A DNA stretch of 64,000 bases from assembly GCF_025398335.1 (NCBI RefSeq), contig NZ_JAODOO010000013.1, forward strand, positions 57,323 through 121,322, in the 5' to 3' direction. The DNA comes from Clostridium sp. CX1 (GTDB lineage: Bacteria > Bacillota > Clostridia > Clostridiales > Clostridiaceae). A model generated the notes under the pieces. The model ran no database searches. It had not been told where the DNA came from and was given only the letters and a program-made list of their open reading frames with translations. Made by a program: the position numbers and the translations under genes. Shown here in pieces: positions 55,088 to 64,000 of the stretch. The stretch's first letter is position 1, and every line of letters begins with the position of its first letter.

Positions 55088-56125
55088 ATGAAAAAAGTAA
55101 TTTCAATGGTAGTATTGGCAGCAGCATTAGCTACCGGATTTACAGGATGTAGTTCATCTCAACAAACAAGCAGTTCCACAGAAAATAAAAGTGAGAAGCC
55201 ATCCATAGGATGCGCTATCTATAAATTCGATGACACTTTTATGACTGGAGTTCGTAATGCCATTTCTGAGGCTGCAAAGGACAAGGCTAATGTAGAAATA
55301 GTAGATAGCCAAAATTCACAGACTACACAAAATGATAAGGTTGACCTCTTTATAACAAAGAAGGTTAAAAGCTTAGAAATAAACCCTGTTGATCGTACTG
55401 CTGCAGGTGTAATTATTGATAAAGCACAGAAAGCTAATATACCAGTAGTATTTTTTAACCGTGAGCCTTTACCAGAAGACATGAAAAAATGGGATAAGGT
55501 TTACTATGTAGGTGCAAAGGCAGAGCAATCTGGAACAATGCAAGGAGAACTTATAGCTAAGTACTGGAAGGCTCATCCAGAAGCAGATAAAAACAAGGAT
55601 GGAGTTATCCAATATGTAATGTTAAAGGGTGAACCAGGACATCAAGATGCTGAATTACGTACAAAATATTCAATAAAAGCAGTAGAAGATGCAGGATTAA
55701 AGACACAAAAGCTTGCTGAAGATACAGCTATGTGGGATCGTGTAAAAGGACAGGAAAAAATGGCTGCATTCTTAGCTTCAAATGGAGACAAAATAGAAGC
55801 AGTATTTGCTAATAATGACGATATGGCTCTTGGAGCAATAGAAGCTTTAAAAGCTGGTGGATATTTTAAAGGAGATAAATATGTTCCAGTAGTTGGAGTT
55901 GATGCTACTGCACCAGGATTACAAGCAATTGGAGACGGAACTATGCTAGGAACAGTACTTAATGATGCTAAAAATCAAGGTATTGCTACATTTAAAGTTT
56001 CAGAAGTACTTGCAAAAGGACAAACTCCAAGCAAGGAAAATATAGGTTATGATATAACTGATGGAAAATATATTTGGATAAACTATAAACCAATAACTAA
56101 AGACAATATGAATGACGCTAAATAA
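55088..56125 (+). CDS. mglB: Galactose/methyl-galactoside-binding lipoprotein
   Basis: A 345-residue substrate-binding lipoprotein of the ABC sugar transporter. Lipobox GFTGC, lipid at Cys21. The periplasmic-binding-protein fold of the galactose/ribose type has a MglB-like calcium site pattern, DADKNKDGVIQY-like (EADKNKDGVIQYV). NNDDMALGAIEALKAGG is a family hallmark. It delivers galactose or methyl-galactosides to MglA-MglC. GGGGG precedes the ATG. A hairpin separates it from mglA, which probably keeps its expression above that of the rest. Confidence 0.94.
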   Translation: MKKVISMVVLAAALATGFTGCSSSQQTSSSTENKSEKPSIGCAIYKFDDTFMTGVRNAISEAAKDKANVEIVDSQNSQTTQNDKVDLFITKKVKSLEINPVDRTAAGVIIDKAQKANIPVVFFNREPLPEDMKKWDKVYYVGAKAEQSGTMQGELIAKYWKAHPEADKNKDGVIQYVMLKGEPGHQDAELRTKYSIKAVEDAGLKTQKLAEDTAMWDRVKGQEKMAAFLASNGDKIEAVFANNDDMALGAIEALKAGGYFKGDKYVPVVGVDATAPGLQAIGDGTMLGTVLNDAKNQGIATFKVSEVLAKGQTPSKENIGYDITDGKYIWINYKPITKDNMNDAK

Positions 56126-56160
56126 GGATTAATATTACAAGCTAAAATATTGTGAAGATA

Positions 56161-56205
56161 AAAACAAGGTGTAGTGTGATTTTCTGCTACTACCTTGTTT
56201 TCTGA
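56161..56205 (+). terminator. Intra-operon hairpin between mglB and mglA
   Basis: AAAACAAGGT and TAGT pair with CTAC and ACCTTGTTTT. Partial termination here would raise the ratio of binding protein to transporter. Confidence 0.85.
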
Positions 56206-56317
56206 TTATAAGCAAGTAGATTTATTCTGGTCTATATAGAAAAGTTTATGTTTTAGTAGGTGAAAAAGTTATCACTTCTTTTCTTTGGCAAATTAAAGAA
56301 CTACAGGAGGCGGTAGA

Positions 56318-57835
56318 GTGAATGAAGATAAATATCTACTGGAAATGAATAACATCTCAAAGGAGTTTCCTGGTGTAAAGGCATTAGATAATGTAACCCT
56401 TAAGGTTCGTGCAGGCTCTGTACATGCATTGATGGGAGAAAATGGTGCTGGAAAGTCTACACTTATGAAATGTCTTTTCGGAATATATAAACAGGATTCC
56501 GGTGATATATTGTTAAATGGTGAAAAGGTATTGACAAATAGTTCAAAGGATGCACTGGACTTAGGAATTGCAATGATTCACCAAGAACTTCACCCTGTTA
56601 AATTTAGAAATGTAATGGAGAATATGTGGCTTGGAAGATTTCCTATGAAAAACTATGGATTATTTAAATTGGTAGATGAAAAACAAATGTATAAGGATAC
56701 TGAAGAGCTTTTTAAAAGCTTAGATATGGATATTAATCCTAACACCGTAGTTGGCAACTTATCAGTATCTGTGGTACAACAAATGGAAATAGCAAAGGCT
56801 GTTTCTTATAAGGCAAAAGTTATAATTATGGACGAGCCAACCTCATCATTAACGGAGAATGAGGTAGAGCACCTTTTTAAAATTATAAATGATTTAAAGA
56901 AAAAGGGTGTTGCGATAATTTATATATCTCACAAAATTGAAGAGATACTTAAAATATCAGATGAAGTAACCATAATGAGAGATGGAAAAAAGGTTGGGTC
57001 TTGGAACGCATCAGAACTTACCACAGATATTATAATATCTAAAATGGTTGGCAGAGACCTTACAAATAGATTTCCGGAGAAGGATAATAAACCTGGTGAA
57101 GTAGTATTAAAAATAGAAGGAGTTACATCCATATTCCCCAAATCCTTTAAAAATGTATCTGTTGAGCTTAAAAAAGGAGAGATATTGGGGGTAGGGGGGC
57201 TTGTTGGAGCTCAACGTACAGAGTTTTGGGAGGCAGTTTTTGGACTTAGAAGCATAGAATCTGGGAAGATTTTTATAAATGGTAAGGAAGTTAATATAAA
57301 GTCTCCCATTGATGCAAAAAAATATAAAATCGCATTACTTACTGAAGAACGTAGAGCAACAGGTATATTTCCTGTGTTGTCCGTTCTTGAAAATACAGTA
57401 GTAGCAAATGTAGATAACTATAGAAATAAGATTGGATTACTTAATGACAAAAAAAGAAGAGAAGATACAGAGGAGGGGATAAAAAAGTTTAGGACTAAAA
57501 CTCCTTCTTTTAAAACATTAATTAAAGACTTATCAGGGGGAAATCAGCAAAAAGTACTTCTTGCTAGATGGCTTCTTACAGAACCAGATATATTGATTCT
57601 TGATGAACCTACTCGTGGTATTGATGTAGGTGCAAAATATGAAATATATACAATAATAGTAGAGTTAGCAAAGCAAGGTAAAAGTATTGTGATGATATCT
57701 TCGGAAATGCCTGAACTTTTAGGTATGTCTGATAGAATAATGGTTATGTGCGAAGGAAAACTTGCAGGGATAATCGATGGAAAAACTGCTACAGAAGAAA
57801 AAATAATGACCCTTGCAAGTAAGTATATGGTGTAA
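56318..57835 (+). CDS. mglA: Galactoside ABC transporter ATPase
   Basis: A 505-residue fusion of two ATP-binding domains. The first has GENGAGKST (Walker A) and a degenerate signature (LSVSVVQQ), as usual in MglA. The second has LSGGNQQKVLLARWL and DEPTRGIDVGAKYEI. It powers sugar import with MglC. GTG start after AGGAGGCGG. It lies 192 bases after mglB and 19 bases before mglC. Confidence 0.94.
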   Translation: MNEDKYLLEMNNISKEFPGVKALDNVTLKVRAGSVHALMGENGAGKSTLMKCLFGIYKQDSGDILLNGEKVLTNSSKDALDLGIAMIHQELHPVKFRNVMENMWLGRFPMKNYGLFKLVDEKQMYKDTEELFKSLDMDINPNTVVGNLSVSVVQQMEIAKAVSYKAKVIIMDEPTSSLTENEVEHLFKIINDLKKKGVAIIYISHKIEEILKISDEVTIMRDGKKVGSWNASELTTDIIISKMVGRDLTNRFPEKDNKPGEVVLKIEGVTSIFPKSFKNVSVELKKGEILGVGGLVGAQRTEFWEAVFGLRSIESGKIFINGKEVNIKSPIDAKKYKIALLTEERRATGIFPVLSVLENTVVANVDNYRNKIGLLNDKKRREDTEEGIKKFRTKTPSFKTLIKDLSGGNQQKVLLARWLLTEPDILILDEPTRGIDVGAKYEIYTIIVELAKQGKSIVMISSEMPELLGMSDRIMVMCEGKLAGIIDGKTATEEKIMTLASKYMV

Positions 57836-57854
57836 AATGGGGAGGTTTCTATAA

Positions 57855-58859
57855 ATGGCTGATTTAGATAGAAAAAAGGTATTTGGTTTTATTAAACAGA
57901 ATGCAATTTACATAGTTTTAGTAGTATTAATATTAGGTATTGCTGTAAAAGATCCTCGTTTCTTATCAGTAAGTTGTCTTCGAGATATTCTGATTCAGAG
58001 TTCTACAAGAGTAATTATTGCTTTAGGAGCTGCATTTATAATATTAACTGGTGGTGCAGATCTTTCCGCTGGTCGTGTAGTTGGTTTTTCAGCAGTTATT
58101 TCTGCTTCCATGCTTCAATCACCTGCATATACAAATAGATTTTATCCTAATTTACCTCATCTTCCGCTTATATTACCAATTCTAATCGCTGTAGCAGCGG
58201 GACTTGCAGTAGGTGTTTTAAATGGTTTTGTTGTATCGAGGTTTCAAGTACCGCCTTTTATAGCAACCTTAGGTACAATGGTTATTGTATATGGAGCAAA
58301 CTCTATTTATTTTGATCTTCCTCCGAATAATTCACAACCTATAGGAGGATTAAGAAAGGATTTTTCAGAACTTGGGACAGGTTCTTTATTTGGGATTCCC
58401 TATATATTAATAATTGCTATTATAACAGTATTAGTGATATGGATAGTGTTAAACAAAACAAGACTAGGAAAAAATCTGTATGCAATAGGAGGAAACAAGG
58501 ATGCAGCAATAGTTTCTGGTATAAATGTAAAAAGTAGTTTGTTATGGCTATATATCATTGCCGGCACACTCTATGGTATTGCTGGTGTTCTTGAGGCTGC
58601 GAGAACTGGTGGAGCAACTAACAATTATGGTAACATGTATGAAATGGATGCAATAGCAGCCTGTGTTGTTGGAGGGTGGTCAGTATCTGGAGGTGTTGGT
58701 ACAGTTCCAGGAATTGTAGTAGGTGTACTTATATTTAGTGTAATAAACTATGGATTAACTTTTATAGGGGTAAGTCCTTACTGGCAGCTTATTATAAAAG
58801 GTCTTATAATTGTTTCTGCAGTGGCTTTTGATATTAGAAAATATATAGCTAAAAAGTAA
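57855..58859 (+). CDS. mglC: Galactoside ABC transporter permease
   Basis: A 334-residue permease with 8-10 membrane segments. IILTGGADLSAGRVVGFSAV near residue 65 and GGNKDAAIVSGINVKSS with the following helix are typical of MglC. It forms the channel with two copies and binds MglA. GGGGAGG precedes the ATG. The mgl unit ends here with no hairpin seen directly after. Confidence 0.94.
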   Translation: MADLDRKKVFGFIKQNAIYIVLVVLILGIAVKDPRFLSVSCLRDILIQSSTRVIIALGAAFIILTGGADLSAGRVVGFSAVISASMLQSPAYTNRFYPNLPHLPLILPILIAVAAGLAVGVLNGFVVSRFQVPPFIATLGTMVIVYGANSIYFDLPPNNSQPIGGLRKDFSELGTGSLFGIPYILIIAIITVLVIWIVLNKTRLGKNLYAIGGNKDAAIVSGINVKSSLLWLYIIAGTLYGIAGVLEAARTGGATNNYGNMYEMDAIAACVVGGWSVSGGVGTVPGIVVGVLIFSVINYGLTFIGVSPYWQLIIKGLIIVSAVAFDIRKYIAKK

Positions 58860-59017
58860 GAGAAATTAGTATCAACAAGGGTACTATACTACAAAAAAGT
58901 GCATTATTGAATGATATCCTTTATATAAGGTAAAATAAGAATATCTACAACATAAATAGATAGAAAAAATAAATTGGTGTAGTGATTATTGCACTAAATA
59001 TACTAAGGAGTGATATT

Positions 59018-59203
59018 ATGCCAGTTGTAAAAGTAGGAATATCAAAACTTACTAAGGAAAAGAAAAAGGAAGTAATAGAAAGGGTTTCAGAAACATTAAG
59101 TGATATAACTAATATACCTAAACAAGCTTTTGTTGTACTTATTGATGAGTATGATGCTGATAATGTAGGTGTGGGCGGAGTACAGTTATCTGAACATAAG
59201 TAA
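59018..59203 (+). CDS. 4-Oxalocrotonate tautomerase-like protein
   Basis: A 61-residue protein after removal of an over-long start. The ATG at 59018 follows AAGGAG and gives MPVVKVGISKLT, so processed Pro1 becomes the catalytic base of this family (4-OT, hexamer of small subunits). A frame from 58982 has no ribosome site. It isomerises keto-enol acids in known members; here the substrate is unknown. The gene trails the mgl operon by 159 bases. Confidence 0.92.
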   Translation: MPVVKVGISKLTKEKKKEVIERVSETLSDITNIPKQAFVVLIDEYDADNVGVGGVQLSEHK

Positions 59204-59227
59204 CTATACTGTTACAGCTTAAAGTAT

Positions 59228-59284
59228 AAAAGTAATCTCCTGTAGTCAGACTTGGGATAAAGTCAATTACAGGAGACTTTTTCA
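59228..59284 (+). terminator. Terminator of the tautomerase gene
   Basis: AAAAGTAATCTCCTGTA pairs with TTACAGGAGACTTTT across about 22 bases. Confidence 0.85.
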
Positions 59285-59368
59285 TGGTTAATTATATTTT
59301 ACACTTCTATCTATTGATAAAAATAAGAGTTAAAAAATTACAAGAGGTATGTTTACAAAATTACTATT

Positions 59369-60910
59369 TTAGGAAATTAATTTATTCATTTCAACAGCAA
59401 TATTTTTTAAACTCTCGGCACTGCTGGTTAACTCCTCGCTTACAGCTAGGTTTTGGCTTATAGACTTGCTAACTAAATTAAAATTATTTATAGCTTCCTT
59501 TGTGGTGTCAGAAATATTGCAATTAAAAGTAACAACATTTTCAGTTTCTAATAGAAGAGTATTAGTTAACTTACTTATTTCTTTTATATTTTTTCCAGAA
59601 TCCTTTAACCCAGTTAGCATAATCCTAATGTTGTCAACAGCATTGTTTATAATAGCATCTCCATTGTTTATCTTTTCAGTATTCTCAGTCATGAGATGCT
59701 CTACTTGAATAACTCTTTCTTTAAATTCATTAGTAATTAGAGCTACATCGTTTAGGGAATTCCTTGTATTTTCAGCAAGAATTCTGATTTCATCTGCAAC
59801 AACTGCAAAACCTTTTCCAAGCTGGCCTGCTCTTGCGGCCTCAATTGATGCATTTAACGCAAGAAGATTAGTTTGTTCAGATATTTCTCTTATTATAAAG
59901 AGTATATCATCGATTTGTTGAGACTTTTCTTCTAGTATCTTTGTAGCGTCAAAGGTATTTTCTACACTGTCTTTTATGCTGCTTATAATATTTAGAGTTT
60001 CAGTTAATGCTTCTTCATTTTGATTAGATAAATGAATGAGATTTGTAGAATTACTTTCAGTATCCTTGGCTTTAATTGAGATAGATTCATTTGCGTTTAA
60101 AAGTTCATTGAGTACTCTAGTATTTTCAGTAGAGTTATTTAACAGTTTATCTGCATCTTCAGAAATTGTTTGAGTAGTGTTTGATATTTCTTCCATAGCT
60201 TTACTTTCTTCCGTAGCTATAGCAGCTAATGTTTCACTTGAGCTTAGCAAGCATTTAGCAAACTCGGTAGTTTTATCAAATAAATTACGTATATTTTCGT
60301 TATTCTTCTTTAGTTCCTCTTCGCTTTTTTCAATAGAATTTAGCAGTCTGGATGAAAAAGATGTAAAAGCTATAATAGCAAAGGAAACTAGGGATATAGA
60401 GATTACTCTAAGAATCAACTCCCTTAAAAAGAACTGATCTGGCAATGTATGAGGGTTTGTAGTGAACAATATAATTTCAGAGATAACACTTAATATAATA
60501 GAAATTATATTCATCTTATTATCTAAAAATAGGGAACCTAGTATGATAAAATAGAATACTGTTACCCAAAGTTCTCTAGATGGAATTATAAAACCCATAT
60601 ATATGTAATTTATATAAGAGGCTGCAAGGATAACCATTTTTAGATCTTTAAAGACTTTATTGTTAAGCTTTTTATCTGCAATTGCCTGCCTATACATAAC
60701 ATTGAGAACAACTATTTCAAGAATACCTAGAAAGAATAGTATGATTAAATAAGTCCAACTAACTTCATTATATAAACCTATTAGTTTCATTATAGCAAAC
60801 ATTGATCCTGCTATTAATGCACTTATAGAGTAGATAACTATAACGAATTTTAATGTTTGCTCTTGATATTTAACTATAGTGTTTGAATCAATTTGCATAT
60901 TATTATTCAA
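59369..60910 (-). CDS. Chemoreceptor with six membrane segments, no outside sensor
   Basis: A 513-residue chemotaxis protein. The first ~190 residues form about six membrane segments with short loops; there is no Cache or other outside domain and no clear HAMP. The rest is the MCP coiled coil with tip [19 protein letters not shown]. It probably senses a membrane or internal signal. It lies 13 bases after the KASIII-like gene on the same strand, so both are under the c-di-GMP-I riboswitch at 62 kb. This is an indirect c-di-GMP input into taxis. Confidence 0.92.
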   Translation of the reverse strand: MNNNMQIDSNTIVKYQEQTLKFVIVIYSISALIAGSMFAIMKLIGLYNEVSWTYLIILFFLGILEIVVLNVMYRQAIADKKLNNKVFKDLKMVILAASYINYIYMGFIIPSRELWVTVFYFIILGSLFLDNKMNIISIILSVISEIILFTTNPHTLPDQFFLRELILRVISISLVSFAIIAFTSFSSRLLNSIEKSEEELKKNNENIRNLFDKTTEFAKCLLSSSETLAAIATEESKAMEEISNTTQTISEDADKLLNNSTENTRVLNELLNANESISIKAKDTESNSTNLIHLSNQNEEALTETLNIISSIKDSVENTFDATKILEEKSQQIDDILFIIREISEQTNLLALNASIEAARAGQLGKGFAVVADEIRILAENTRNSLNDVALITNEFKERVIQVEHLMTENTEKINNGDAIINNAVDNIRIMLTGLKDSGKNIKEISKLTNTLLLETENVVTFNCNISDTTKEAINNFNLVSKSISQNLAVSEELTSSAESLKNIAVEMNKLIS

Positions 60911-60923
60911 CTCCTTGAAATTA

Positions 60924-61928
60924 CTACCATTTGTACAATAGAGTTCCTATACTATATCCGGAGGCCACTGAGCAGAATATAACTATATCATCTCTATCAA
61001 ATTTTTTATATTTTAATCTGTCATCTAAAGCCATAATGGGGCTTGTACACCCAGTATATCCATATTTGTTTCCAATGAAGGTTGCTTTACTTATATCGGC
61101 ATGAAGCTTGTCTAAGGTTAACTCAAGATCTACTCGTGAAAATTGTGACATAAAATAATGGTTAACGTTCTCTGGTTTGTATCCATGATCTTGTAAAAGT
61201 TCTATAATTGTTTCACTCCATTTTTCCGAAAGAAAACTAAAATCAAAGGGTTTCCAAAACATCTTTTTGTCTTCAGAATCAATACAGCTGTTGGGAATAT
61301 TTGACATACCGCATCCTGGCATAGTTATAGACCAATAGTAGGAATCATCTGTAAACATTCTAGAACCTAAAATTCCTCTTTCTTCTTCTTCCTCTTTTGC
61401 TTCAAGTACTAATGCAGCTGCGCCGTCAGCAGAACAGCCAAAGGCAACCATGTCATCTTCTCTAGCTAGTTTGCTAATTAGTAATGAGCCAACAACTAAT
61501 ATTCTTTTGTATTTTTTGTCAGTTTTAAGATATCTAGCGGCTATGTCCATACCGGTTATCATACCTATGCAATTAGAGTTAACATCGAAGACTGACGAAA
61601 CATTCTCTGCTTTAAGCTGATTTTTGATTAAAAGAGCACAACAAGGTGATAGATATTCAGGGGTGTCTGAAACTGAGATAATCATATCAATATCAGATAT
61701 AGATAATCCTGCATTAACTAAAGCTTCATTAGAGGCTCTAACTGCCATAGTAACACTAGTTTCATTATTATCGGCAAGTGTTCTAACTTCTCTACCTAAC
61801 TTGGACATAAGCGCTGCAGCATGATCTTCAAGTTGGTATTTCTTAAAATGCTCGATAAAATAGTGATTGTCCAATTGTTTGTTGGGATGATATGCTCCAA
61901 CTCCAACTATATGTACATTCTTATACAT
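60924..61928 (-). CDS. KASIII-like 3-oxoacyl-ACP synthase homologue
   Basis: A 334-residue thiolase-fold protein of the FabH type. [10 protein letters not shown] supplies the active cysteine (Cys120). The FabH His motif (HQAN) is not found; the matching segment reads FMSQFS, and the Asn segment (GNTSAASIP) reads [12 protein letters not shown]. The Cys is thus kept, but the His-Asn pair looks changed, so the reaction may differ from normal chain-start condensation. The start at 61928 follows GGAGGAG. It is not in a fab cluster; it is first after a c-di-GMP-I riboswitch and before a chemoreceptor gene. Confidence 0.8.
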   Translation of the reverse strand: MYKNVHIVGVGAYHPNKQLDNHYFIEHFKKYQLEDHAAALMSKLGREVRTLADNNETSVTMAVRASNEALVNAGLSISDIDMIISVSDTPEYLSPCCALLIKNQLKAENVSSVFDVNSNCIGMITGMDIAARYLKTDKKYKRILVVGSLLISKLAREDDMVAFGCSADGAAALVLEAKEEEEERGILGSRMFTDDSYYWSITMPGCGMSNIPNSCIDSEDKKMFWKPFDFSFLSEKWSETIIELLQDHGYKPENVNHYFMSQFSRVDLELTLDKLHADISKATFIGNKYGYTGCTSPIMALDDRLKYKKFDRDDIVIFCSVASGYSIGTLLYKW

Positions 61929-61990
61929 AGTAACTCCTCCTAATAACTTGCTGCAAAAACAAAAAATAGCAATGCTAAGCAATACGATTT

Positions 61991-62094
61991 TTAAACAGCG
62001 TTAACCTAGCAACCTGACAATCATAGGAAAATATCCTTTAGACTCATGGCTTTGCGTCCTTATCTTTAGATAAGTTTGCCTTGTTTAGTTTAAC
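61991..62094 (-). promoter_or_regulatory. c-di-GMP-I (GEMM-I) riboswitch
   Basis: On the minus strand: TAAAC (P1), AAGGCAAAC, hairpin CTTATCTAAAGATAAG, GACGCAAAGCC, ATGAGTCTAAAGGA, a second hairpin, CAGGTTGCTAGGTTAAC, and GTTTA closing P1. This follows the GEMM-I consensus throughout. It is about 65 bases before the KASIII-like start. A U-rich run (ATTTTTTGTTTTTG) lies between, but I could not define the expression hairpin. Confidence 0.92.
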
Positions 62095-62221
62095 TATTAT
62101 TTGTTTAAGCTACTATTTTAATAACAGTTTTAATTATACCATAATTTTCATAAAACTCAACATACCTGTTAAATTATGTCTAAAGTGTGTTATACATGTC
62201 ATTAAACATGAATTATGTAAA

Positions 62222-62269
62222 AATAAGGGTAGTTAGGTTGTGATTTACACAAACCTAACTACCCTTATT
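62222..62269 (-). terminator. Terminator of the MORN gene
   Basis: AATAAGGGTAGTTAGGTT pairs perfectly with AACCTAACTACCCTTATT; TTTTTA follows on the minus strand. Confidence 0.9.
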
Positions 62270-62288
62270 AGTAAGTTGACAATCTATT

Positions 62289-62837
62289 TTATTTTTCTAC
62301 CAGCCTGTCATCGCTAAATTCTCCTACAATAACTTCTCCATCAACGCAGACAAACATACCCTGTCCTTCCTTTTTATCATCTTTCCATTGACCTATGTAT
62401 TTTTCACCGTCTGGCCAGGTATGAACTCCTTCACCATGTCTTAAATCATTTTTCCAGCTTCCTGCATAAGTGTCGCCATCAGACCAGATGTAAATGCCTT
62501 CTCCTGATTTTTCACCATTTTCCCAGTTACCTATGTATTTTTCACCATCTGGCCAAGTATATATTCCATAGCCATGCTTTTCATCATTTTTCCATTCTCC
62601 AATATACTTCTCTCCAGATATCCAGGTAAGAGTACCTTGACCATTCATTTGGTTGTTGTGCCATTGACCTACGTATTTACTGCCATCCTTATAATAGTAG
62701 GTTCCCTGTCCTTCCATTTTGCCATCTTTCTTATCTCCAACGTAGGTTCCGCCATGAATATGCTGCTTAACTATAGGTTGAGGAGTACCTACCTTTACCT
62801 TGTCTAAGTCAACTTTAGTTAATTGTAATTTCTTCAT
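62289..62837 (-). CDS. MORN-repeat protein
   Basis: A 182-residue protein. After about 30 residues it has seven 23-residue MORN repeats (last one partial), each of the form Y-G-W-----G-G-Y-W-DG, for example KYIGEWKNDEKHGYGIYTW and KYIGNWENGEKSGEGIYIW. No signal peptide or enzyme domain. MORN repeats bind proteins or lipids; the bacterial role is unknown. AAAGGAG precedes the ATG. Hairpin repeat B lies 95-165 bases upstream in its leader. Confidence 0.9.
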   Translation of the reverse strand: MKKLQLTKVDLDKVKVGTPQPIVKQHIHGGTYVGDKKDGKMEGQGTYYYKDGSKYVGQWHNNQMNGQGTLTWISGEKYIGEWKNDEKHGYGIYTWPDGEKYIGNWENGEKSGEGIYIWSDGDTYAGSWKNDLRHGEGVHTWPDGEKYIGQWKDDKKEGQGMFVCVDGEVIVGEFSDDRLVEK

Positions 62838-62932
62838 ATTTTATCTCTCCTTTGGGTATTTTTCTAGTTAGGCCTAAAATGTAGTTTTTATATGTTTTAT
62901 AAATATAAATCTATTCATATTATAACCATTTT

Positions 62933-63003
62933 ATCCGATGACTACCCGCTCTAATACTCCCTGTTCTGCAAACAGGGAGTAAAGAGCGGCTACGTCCCTG
63001 GAT
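62933..63003 (+). repeat. Unidentified hairpin repeat, copy B
   Basis: CCGCTCT pairs with AGAGCGG, enclosing TCCCTGTT/AACAGGGA, with GAC/GTC closing outside. On the plus strand it aligns with copy A at 9446-9510; its first 16 bases are complementary to copy C at 13195-13210. It lies between the divergent MORN and Rhs/WapA-like genes. The remaining 333-base gap shows no gene. Confidence 0.6.
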
Positions 63004-63169
63004 TCCTAGTTTACACTTCATAGAATGGTAAGAATAATATTATCACATAATGGAATAAGAAGATATTAGAAATAAGAATTATAGCGAGCTAAGTTAACTA
63101 ATATTGAAAGTAACAAATTCCCTTCAAGAAGCATAAGATGATACAATAGTGCTGATTTAGGAGGATTTT

Positions 63170-64000
63170 ATGGGAAAACATAAAAAGACTAATCTACTTA
63201 GGCAGAATAATTCTAATCTATCAGAATCAACTAAAAAACCTGAAATAATCAATCCTAAAAGAAAAAAGAAAAGAATAGTGGGAGAAGTTAAAGAAAAAAG
63301 AGAAAAGAATGTTAAGCACTTTTTAAAAGAAGATCTAACCTTTGAAGCAGTTATTTATAATGAAAATGTTCACTATTATAGTGATGGGCAGTGGAAAGAT
63401 ATAGATAACTCAATAATAGATAGTAAAGACGAAGAAAATAACGATGTATTTGAAAATAGGGAAAATGACATTAAAATTAAGATTGGTAAAAAGGTTAAAA
63501 ATAAGAAATTAGTGACTATTAGAAAAGATAAATATGAAATATCTTGGGGAATTGATAAAGCTTCAAATTCTAATGGTAAAGTAAAAGGTAAAGAAAAGTT
63601 GAGATCTAAAAACGAGCATCAACCTAGAAACAAAAGCAGTGATAAACAAGTTAAATACAGACAACAGCAAGATGAAAGCAACAAAATCATTGAAACTGAA
63701 AATCTAAATAAACAAACTCTAAAAAACATCTCATCTACAGTAGAATTCCAAAATGTGTATCCCAATATAGATTTACAATACACAATAATTGCAAATAATT
63801 TAAAAGAAAGTTTAATAATCAAAAGCAAAGTAGATAATCCTGTATTTACTTTTAATTTGAATGTAAAAAATTTGGTGCCAAAAATTCAGCAAGACTATTC
63901 AATAGTATTTTATGATGATAAGGACACATCAATAGTTGTATTTAAGATTGATCCACCCTTTATGTATGATGGAAATGGAGAAACAAGTGAGGATATTAAT
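63170..64000 (+). CDS. Rhs/WapA-like large protein, N-terminal part (3' end outside window)
   Basis: The frame is open from ATG 63170 to the window end: 277 codons. AGGAGG precedes the ATG. The first ~50 residues are very basic, with no signal peptide. From residue 55 on it follows the N-terminal region of wall-associated/YD-repeat (Rhs/WapA) proteins of Firmicutes: VHYYSDGQWKDIDNSI, then DKYEISWGIDK, then VEFQNVYPNIDLQYTI and later FKIDPPFMYDGNGE. Such proteins usually continue for 1000-2500 residues and end in a variable, often toxic domain; that part is not visible here. The charged linker at 130-190 is low-complexity. Confidence 0.7.
   Translation, partial: MGKHKKTNLLRQNNSNLSESTKKPEIINPKRKKKRIVGEVKEKREKNVKHFLKEDLTFEAVIYNENVHYYSDGQWKDIDNSIIDSKDEENNDVFENRENDIKIKIGKKVKNKKLVTIRKDKYEISWGIDKASNSNGKVKGKEKLRSKNEHQPRNKSSDKQVKYRQQQDESNKIIETENLNKQTLKNISSTVEFQNVYPNIDLQYTIIANNLKESLIIKSKVDNPVFTFNLNVKNLVPKIQQDYSIVFYDDKDTSIVVFKIDPPFMYDGNGETSEDIN

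Overview
The window looks like a chromosomal segment of an endospore-forming, anaerobic, low-GC Firmicute, most likely Clostridium sensu stricto. The reasons are AT-rich codon use, strong AGGAGG ribosome sites, a GerA germination operon, an alpha/beta SASP, CotF-like coat proteins, and rubrerythrin and flavodiiron proteins of the clostridial type. No rRNA, tRNA, transposase, phage or CRISPR array was found. Almost every gene looks intact; sufB is cut by the left edge and an Rhs/WapA-like gene by the right edge.

Layout. 1-4.2 kb: Fe-S assembly operon sufB(partial)-sufD-sufS-sufU. 4.3-7 kb: holin-4-like membrane protein, SASP, NlpC/P60-SH3 wall hydrolase. 7-13.2 kb: two chemoreceptors around an HD-GYP-like protein and rubrerythrin. 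13.3-18.4 kb: secreted helical-repeat protein and gerAA-AB-AC plus a small membrane protein. 18.4-21.2 kb: a GGDEF protein, an 0.84-kb non-coding double-hairpin element (copy L), and methionine aminopeptidase. 21.3-24.6 kb: MATE exporter, then a preQ1-I riboswitch with a QueK-like nucleoside hydrolase and a QueM-like ECF S component (queuosine salvage). 24.7-27.8 kb: unknown protein, then an operon with a coiled-coil protein, a divergent GrpE-like protein and a membrane TPR protein. 28-32.5 kb: small unknown protein, c-di-AMP receptor DarA, hemolysin-III family protein, YhgE/Pip protein, CBO0543-like protein. 32.6-36.1 kb: CWB2-anchored 5'-nucleotidase and a mini siroheme-reductase-like protein. 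36.2-40.2 kb: GlnK/GlnL-like two-component system divergent from a glutamate symporter whose promoter carries a GlnL-type direct repeat. 40.4-44.9 kb: PH-domain protein, flavodiiron protein, DUF362 ferredoxin-like protein, MFS exporter. 44.9-45.7 kb: copy R of the double-hairpin element, inverted relative to L. 45.8-54.7 kb: transglutaminase-like protein, three small (coat-like) genes, HtrA protease, nitroreductase, MASE3-type histidine kinase, WG-repeat protein. 55-59.2 kb: mglBAC sugar ABC transporter and a 4-oxalocrotonate tautomerase-like protein. 59.3-62.1 kb: a c-di-GMP-I riboswitch leading into a KASIII-like gene and a chemoreceptor. 62.2-64 kb: MORN-repeat protein and the start of an Rhs/WapA-like gene.

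The most unusual structure is the pair of about 0.85-kb non-coding elements at 19.58-20.42 and 44.88-45.74 kb. Each has two paralogous hairpins of about 250 bp, facing opposite ways at its ends, with terminal GACACAAA inverted repeats and a conserved middle. Stem bases differ between the two hairpin families by paired (compensatory) changes, while internal-loop bases stay the same. Both copies lie exactly between the 3' ends of convergent genes. They fit either a non-autonomous mobile element with structured ends or a large structured RNA; I know of no described family that matches.

Functional links: nucleotide second messengers recur (GGDEF, HD-GYP-like, c-di-GMP-I riboswitch, DarA); oxygen and Fe-S handling is covered by suf, rubrerythrin, flavodiiron and DUF362 proteins; sporulation and germination by SASP, gerA and coat-like genes; nutrient uptake by mgl, the glutamate symporter and the queuosine salvage pair. 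A second, smaller unidentified hairpin repeat occurs three times (9.45, 13.18 and 62.94 kb).
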